DNA of 7,035 nucleotides from Pseudomonadota bacterium. Its GTDB lineage: Bacteria; Pseudomonadota; Alphaproteobacteria; Azospirillales; Azospirillaceae. The translations under genes and the position numbers were made by a program. This document shows positions 5,895 through 7,035 of the stretch, piece by piece. The stretch lies in contig JAEZPL010000031.1 in NCBI GenBank assembly GCA_023413605.1, positions 1 to 7,035 of the forward strand, written 5' to 3'. Below the pieces are notes generated by a model that was not told the origin of the DNA, searched no databases, and saw only the letters and a program-made list of their open reading frames with translations. The first letter of the stretch is position 1, and each line of letters begins with the position of its first letter.

Positions 5895-7031
5895 TCAGCC
5901 GACCGCGCGTTTCGCACGGACCGTCGATGCCGCCGGTTCCGTCACCGGGCCTGCAATGCGGTCCAGCACGGCTTCACAGCCCGCGTGGCTGGCCTCGTAG
6001 GCCGCGCGGGCACGCGCGTGCGCCTGTTCGGAGGCGAGCGCCAGCGCGTCGCGGTCGCCGGCCCAGCGGCGCAGCGTGGGCAGCACCGCCTGCACGAAGT
6101 CGCGCTCCTGCGGGACGAGGCCGGGGCGCGGGATATCGCTGCCGATGCAGCCGCGGTCATAGGCCAGCACGGGCACGCCGGCCGCCATCGCCTCGAACAG
6201 CACCAGCGGCTGCGCCTCGTTGCGGTATTGGGTGGGGAAGACGAAGACGTCGATGTCACGGTAGAAGGCGGCCTTCGCTTCCCCGTCCACCGGGCCGCGG
6301 TATTCCACCTCGCCGTCGAAGGCGACCAGCCCCGCCGCGACCAGCGCGTTGTCCATGCGGCCGAGCCCCGGCCCGGCCAGCACCAGCTTCGCGTCAATGT
6401 CCTCCGCGCGCAGGGCGCGCAGCAGGGTGAACACCGTGTCCAGCCCCTTGTCGGCGCACAGGTTCGACAGATGGCCGATGCGCAGCGGGCCGGCCCGGCT
6501 GTGGCGCGGGCGCGGCACCGGCGGGGTGAAGATGGCGTTGGACATGCTCATCCCCGTCCGGGCGGCCGGGTAGAGCGTCTGGAAACGCGCCTGCATGGCC
6601 GGGCACAGCAGGACGTGCATGCAGTCCGGGCCGGCCACGCGGGTCAGCAGGCTCATGCGCCAGGTCGGCCGGCTGATGGTGGCGAAGGAATGGTGGTGCA
6701 GCGTACGCTCGTACCCGAACAGCCGCGCCGCCCCCGCCAGGGCCGTGGTGTAGAAGATGCCCAGCCCCGAATCGACCGGCATGTAGAAGCGGCGGTCCGG
6801 GTTCGTCGCACCGGCCGCCAGCCGCAGCCCGGCCAGCAGCACCCGCAACGCCTTGGTGGCGTGGTAGCGCGGGCCGCCGCCGTTCCAGCCCGGCGACAGA
6901 TCGGCGACCTCCACGGGAACGCGGGCGCGCAGCCGGTCGAGCAGCAGGGCGGTGACCCGGCTCATCCCGTCGACGGGCGGAGGCAGGCGGCCCGAGACGA
7001 CGATGTGGGGGGGCGTGCTGCGGTCGGTCAT
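5895..7031 (-). CDS. Family-4 (GT-B) glycosyltransferase
   Basis: A 378-residue retaining glycosyltransferase of the GT-B fold, acting at the cytoplasmic side of the membrane in glycan assembly. The N-terminal Rossmann entry reads HIVVSGRLPPPVDGMSRVT (residues 9-27), a typical GT4 beginning with a glycine/proline-rich acceptor loop. The C-terminal domain has LRIGHLSNLCADKGLDT (K195 in the usual KG donor-phosphate position), KLVLAGPG, VEYRGPV, and the EX7E signature NEAQPLVLFEAMAAGVPVLAY with E272 and E280. The length is normal and the protein looks complete. The ATG at 7031 follows a TTG and sits 4 nt from the right edge, so neither its ribosome binding site nor a longer start can be judged. 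It converges on the beta-helix/Coq7 pair and is probably the downstream end of another glycan operon continuing to the right. Sugar specificity cannot be stated. Confidence 0.9.
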   Translation of the reverse strand: MTDRSTPPHIVVSGRLPPPVDGMSRVTALLLDRLRARVPVEVADLSPGWNGGGPRYHATKALRVLLAGLRLAAGATNPDRRFYMPVDSGLGIFYTTALAGAARLFGYERTLHHHSFATISRPTWRMSLLTRVAGPDCMHVLLCPAMQARFQTLYPAARTGMSMSNAIFTPPVPRPRHSRAGPLRIGHLSNLCADKGLDTVFTLLRALRAEDIDAKLVLAGPGLGRMDNALVAAGLVAFDGEVEYRGPVDGEAKAAFYRDIDVFVFPTQYRNEAQPLVLFEAMAAGVPVLAYDRGCIGSDIPRPGLVPQERDFVQAVLPTLRRWAGDRDALALASEQAHARARAAYEASHAGCEAVLDRIAGPVTEPAASTVRAKRAVG

Positions 7032-7035
7032 CAAC

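Noticed and set aside
1..7035. tRNA or rRNA genes, CRISPR arrays, insertion sequences, attachment sites
   Set aside because: No regularly spaced repeats, terminal inverted repeats with a transposase, or tRNA-like clover pattern were seen. Nearly all of the window is accounted for by six genes with recognisable families.

Overview
The window is GC-rich DNA (roughly two-thirds G+C by eye) with strongly GC-biased third codon positions. It is almost fully coding and looks like part of a surface or exopolysaccharide locus. The composition, the Coq7-type diiron protein and the style of the proteins suit an alphaproteobacterium of the Rhodospirillales/Azospirillum kind. That taxonomic call is inference, because no ribosomal or other marker gene is present.

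Left part, minus strand, read right to left: a Wzy-type polysaccharide polymerase (1642-3024), then after 7 nt an AlgX/AlgJ-like SGNH protein (429-1634), then a family-2 glycosyltransferase that runs off the left edge (1-396). The tight spacing suggests one operon. A divergent intergenic region of 308 bp (3025-3332) lies to its right. It holds two good palindromes, a possible -35 box for the left operon and a strong Shine-Dalgarno sequence for the right one.

Right part, plus strand: a secreted right-handed parallel beta-helix protein (3333-5276) is followed after 4 nt by a GTG-started Coq7-like diiron protein (5281-5871). A family-4 glycosyltransferase (5895-7031, minus strand) converges on this pair with a 23 bp gap. 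Its start lies 4 nt from the right edge.

Working model: the glycosyltransferases build a lipid-linked repeat unit in the cytoplasm and the Wzy protein polymerises it at the periplasmic face. The SGNH protein and the beta-helix protein act on, or bind, the chain in the periplasm or outside the cell. No flippase, priming transferase, chain-length regulator, export protein or MBOAT acyl-donor protein is visible, so the locus must continue outside the window.

The most notable points are these. The SGNH protein keeps the family framework but has lost both hallmark catalytic residues (GDS reads GDG, and DxHW reads DSRW), so it is probably a pseudo-acetyltransferase. A Coq7-like diiron protein with all six metal ligands sits, oddly, next to a secreted polysaccharide-active protein. 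The divergent promoter region carries two clear inverted repeats.
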